DNA of 10,096 nt from positions 1 through 10,096 of the forward strand of contig JALNQF010000969.1 of NCBI GenBank assembly GCA_028456385.1, given 5' to 3'. The number at the start of each line of letters is the position of its first letter. The first letter of the stretch is position 1. Positions 7,770 through 10,096 of this stretch are shown here, one piece after another. Both the position numbers and the translations under genes were made by a program. The notes beneath the pieces were generated by a model. The model was not told the origin of the DNA and did not search any database. It was given only the letters and a program-made list of their open reading frames with translations. Source of the stretch: Ophiosphaerella korrae (Eukaryota; Ascomycota; Dothideomycetes; Pleosporales; Phaeosphaeriaceae).

Positions 7770-7859
7770 AAACTTAAAGTAAGCCTATAGCCTTAAAAAG
7801 ATAGATAATTTATAAAGTTACTTAAGTAAAAAAAACTAGAAGGTATAAGAAGCCTATAT

Positions 7860-8220
7860 ATTATAAAAATAAGTATATACTAAAGAAAGAAAGTATAATT
7901 AATAATTAATAGTAGAGCTACAAGAAAATTTATATTAAAGAAGTTTATAGAAATATAGGGAATAAAGTATATAATAAAGAAATACTCTTAATAACTAAGT
8001 ATAATTAAAGGAAAACTATTCTAGGAACTAATATAGTTTAAGATAGTACTTTTAATACTAAGGTTAGAAGGACTAGAAATTAAGAATATAGTTATAGATA
8101 TAACAACAATTAATAACAAATAAGATATAATATTAGGTATACTATAGTTATAAATAACTAACCTATATATTAATTAGAAGATAAAGAAGATTAACTACTA
8201 TAGAATAGACACGTTAAAGG
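7860..8220 (+). pseudogene. Element 2 aspartic protease (catalytic Asp lost)
   Basis: Frame 3 reads as a retropepsin-like protease. The active-site loop is N-S-R-A-T at 7908-7922, where D-S-G-A-T is expected: the catalytic Asp is Asn (AAT, 7908-7910) and the Gly is Arg (AGA, 7914-7916), both G-to-A after T. FI follows at 7929-7934. The second conserved strand, DIILGIL followed by a stop at the expected Trp, lies at about 8124-8147. The domain is of normal length and free of indels, unlike the protease of element 1. Confidence 0.82.
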
Positions 8221-8279
8221 CCTACAAGAATACCTATAAGAGAGAATTCCTAGAAGAATATAAGAAATAAGAAGAATAG

Positions 8280-9228
8280 CTTATAGAACCTAAAGATTAC
8301 TTTCTAGAATATTAACTATAGGACTTAGTAATAAAAATAGAAGAAAGAAAAGACGTAAAGTAGAGCCTAGTCTACTAGAAAATAGAAGAAGAATTAAAGA
8401 TTAAATAAGTATTTATTTAAAACGTAATAAAAAAGGAATAGATAAAAGAATCTAAATCTTTAGTAGCTTATAGACTTATCTTTATAGATAAGAAAGAAAT
8501 AAGTAATAAAAGACTTTATATAGACTTTAGAAAAACTAACATAGTTATAAATAAGAACTAATACCTTTTACTAAAGATAGACGTAATATAAGATAAACTA
8601 TAGAAAGTAATAATCTTTATAAAGTTAGATATCTAGAACGCCTACTACTAAATTAGAATTAAAGAAGGTAATAAATAAAAAATAGTATTTAGAATATAAT
8701 AGAGACTATATAAATATTTAGTTATACTATTTAGCTTAATAAATACACTAGTAGTATTCTAAGAAAGGATTAATATAGTACTAAGAGAGTACTTAGATAT
8801 ATTTATATTTATATACTTAGACGATATCCTTATATTCTTAGAAATAGAAAAAGAATACGTATAATATATATATAAAGTACTAGAAAAACTAGTAGAAGCT
8901 AAAATATTTCTTAAGATAAGAAAATGCGAGTTCTATATAAAAGAAATAGATTTCCTAGAGTTTATTATAGAACTAGGAAAGATTAAGATTAATCTAGAGA
9001 AGATTAAGTTAATTAATAAATAGCTAATACTAAGAAACCTAAAAGAGGTATAATAATTTTATAGGCTAGCTAACTTTTATAAGGAGTTAATAGTAAGATA
9101 GTCTAAAGATATAAAACTAATAACAAAACTTATAAAAAAAGATACGCTATTTAGATAGATAAAAGAATATAATAAAGTATTTAAGAAGATTAAAAAGAAG
9201 TTTATAGAAAACCTAGTTATTAGAATAT
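8280..9228 (+). pseudogene. Element 2 reverse transcriptase (RIP stops)
   Basis: Frame 3 shows the whole Ty3/gypsy RT: FIDKKE and then the YIDFRK block (about 8478-8534), FIKLDI with the first catalytic Asp kept (about 8616-8633), NAYY and IRIKEGN (about 8637-8672), YLVILF (about 8715-8732), and an intact polymerase box Y-L-D-D at 8814-8825 followed by ILIF. The thumb has K-C-E-F with one of the few surviving TGC codons (8925-8927). The connection continues through ANFYKE at about 9069-9086. The catalytic residues seen are intact, so the domain is killed by stops at Gln, Trp and Arg codons only. It would make cDNA inside the particle. Confidence 0.87.
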
Positions 9229-9625
9229 ATAACCTAGACTTACTAGTAATAGTAAAGATAAACGTATCTAACTTAGTCTATAGAATAGTACTAATATAGG
9301 AAAACCTAGAGACTAAAAAAGAATACTTAGTTAAGTACTTCTCTAAGAAAATAAAGATAGTAGAACTTAACTACCTAATCTATAATAAAGAGATACTAGT
9401 AATCTATAAAGTATTTAAGTAATAGAGAGTATACCTATAAAGAGTAAAATATTAGATAAAGGTCTATATAGACTATAAAAATCTTATAAGATTTATAATA
9501 AATAAAGAATTATTATAACGCTATATAAGATAGTAAGAATACTTATTAACGTTTAATATAGAAATTATATATATAAAAGAGAAAGATAATTAGTTTATAG
9601 ACGCCCTTAGTAGAAGGCTAGACTT
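9229..9625 (+). pseudogene. Element 2 RNase H domain (catalytic Asp lost)
   Basis: Frame 3 continues with LVIVKINVSNL, in which the T-D-A-S motif has become I-N-V-S: the catalytic Asp is Asn at 9261-9263. Later come VKYFSKKI (about 9333-9356), ELNYLIYNKEILVIYKVFK (about 9363-9419), VYIDYKNL (about 9462-9485, His now Tyr) and the closing FIDALSRRLDL (about 9594-9626). The order and length match the gypsy RNase H. Confidence 0.85.
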
Positions 9626-10096
9626 ATAAGAAGAAGTAAGCGCTACTAGTATAGTCCTAGTTAAGAATAAGGAAGAATACTTAGTCCTAAATACACATAA
9701 AATAGCTACAATACTTAAAAAGAAGAGTAGTAAGCTAGATAAATAGATTTAGAAAATAATAAAAGAAGTATCTAAAGAAATAAAAAAATTAGAAATCTAA
9801 GAAGGATTTATATAAGCCTATAGAAGAATATATATTCTAAAGAAGATCTAGAGAGAATTTATATAACAATTCTATAAATTACTAGTATATAGTTACTAAA
9901 GTATTAAGAAAATATTAGATAGACTACTACAAGACTACTATATTCTAAAAGCAAGATAATTAGTAATAGAAGTACTATAAGACTATATAGAATACTAAAA
10001 GAATAAATATAATAGATATATACTATATAGAATATTATAACTAGTAGAAGTACTAGAATAACTATAGAGAGTTATTATAATAGACTTTATTACAAA
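9626..10096 (+). pseudogene. Element 2 integrase, N-terminal part, cut by window end
   Basis: Frame 3 shows the integrase zinc-binding domain: Tyr codons at 9888 and 9894 stand where His is expected before the SIKKILDRLL helix (9900-9929), and Tyr codons at 9984 and 9993 stand in exact CX2C spacing before KNKYNRY. The catalytic core begins with IDFIT, its first Asp kept at 10083-10085. The window ends here, so the second Asp, the Glu and the C-terminal region cannot be judged. Confidence 0.85.

Larger units (their letters stand above)
6721..7859 (+). pseudogene. Element 2 gag-to-protease linker with two W-C-C-H modules
   Basis: This 1.1-kb region stays in frame 3 between the knuckles and the protease and is unusually long for that interval. 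A Lys-rich stretch (6700-6825) leads into the first W-C-C-H module (6834-6908), followed by Glu/Leu-rich sequence around 6960-7070. The second module lies at 7725-7769, about 140 bases before the protease active site. In the stretch from 7080 to 7680 I recognise no named domain; it is Lys/Tyr/Ile-rich, as expected after RIP. Confidence 0.55.
1..10096. other. RIP-mutated, AT-rich retrotransposon block
   Basis: The whole window has the dinucleotide profile of repeat-induced point mutation. By eye there are only about seven TpG on the plus strand, CpA is rare in the left half, and TpA is extremely common, while CpT, CpC, GpC and ApG remain ordinary. This is the expected result of CpA-to-TpA changes on both strands. 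As a consequence stops crowd every frame, all of them TAA or TAG, and ATG is nearly absent (I see it at 5441 and 8924). RIP is known from Pezizomycotina fungi and acts on repeated DNA, so the host is inferred to be such a fungus. The species cannot be told. G+C looks like about one quarter, not counted. Confidence 0.88.
5100..10096 (+). mobile_element. Element 2: Ty3/gypsy retrotransposon, cut by window end
   Basis: Element 2 belongs to a different Ty3/gypsy family from element 1. Its capsid, knuckles and RT differ clearly from those of element 1. All domains from gag to integrase lie in one frame (frame 3), with no frame change over about 4.4 kb, so it was probably a single gag-pol polyprotein gene. 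It is inactivated by stops and catalytic replacements of RIP type only. It keeps about four to five times as many CpA sites as element 1, mostly within ACA, which suggests a later insertion. The window ends at the start of the integrase core, so the 3' LTR lies outside. Confidence 0.82.

Noticed and set aside
1..10096. A nuclear code with TAA and TAG read as Gln (ciliate-like), which would open long frames
   Set aside because: Many stops do fall on Gln positions, but others fall on Trp, and Cys, His, Gly and catalytic Asp are also changed in the direction of CpA/TpG loss. Code reassignment would not explain those changes, nor the loss of ATG.
1..10096. AT-rich organelle (mitochondrial) DNA
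   Set aside because: No respiratory gene, rRNA or tRNA is visible, and the readable domains are those of two Ty3/gypsy elements with RIP-type mutation, which is a nuclear process.

Overview
The window is non-functional retrotransposon DNA from what is most likely a filamentous ascomycete (Pezizomycotina). It is very AT-rich and shows an extreme signature of repeat-induced point mutation (RIP): CpA and TpG are almost gone, TpA is everywhere, ATG occurs about twice on the plus strand, and by eye TGA does not occur at all. No intact protein gene, tRNA, rRNA or CRISPR array is visible. The coding ancestry is still readable, because RIP changes codons predictably: Gln and Trp become TAA/TAG, Cys and His become TAT/TAC, Met becomes ATA, and Asp or Gly next to a T become Asn or Arg.

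Two different Ty3/gypsy LTR retrotransposons lie head to tail on the plus strand. Element 1 runs from the left edge to about 5090. It has a T-rich leader (1-238), gag capsid (239-860), a poorly readable gag C-terminal and linker region (861-2100), protease (about 2100-2752), reverse transcriptase (2763-3530), RNase H (3531-4015) and integrase (4016-5088). It stays in frame 2 for capsid and protease but in frame 3 for the linker module and for RT, RNase H and integrase, so it carries at least three net frame changes. One of these is pinned to a 10-A run at 2753-2762. The integrase loses its C-terminal end at about 5088.

From 5091 to about 5690 there is no protein. This stretch holds a perfect-length 110-bp tandem duplication, a cluster of inverted AT-rich motifs, and the likely 5' LTR of element 2, bounded by TGTAATAG and CTATTACA (3' end 5629). 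Element 2 then runs in one uninterrupted ancestral frame (frame 3) from about 5688 to the right edge: gag, two CCHC knuckles, linker, protease, RT, RNase H, and the start of integrase, cut by the window edge. It keeps many more CpA sites than element 1, which fits a younger element inserted into element 1.

The most interesting signal is a repeated motif, W-X2-C-X2-[D/N/K]-X-C-X2-H, that appears twice in the gag-to-protease linker of each element. It lies outside the standard CCHC knuckles, and its spacing is identical in all four copies although the elements are otherwise diverged.
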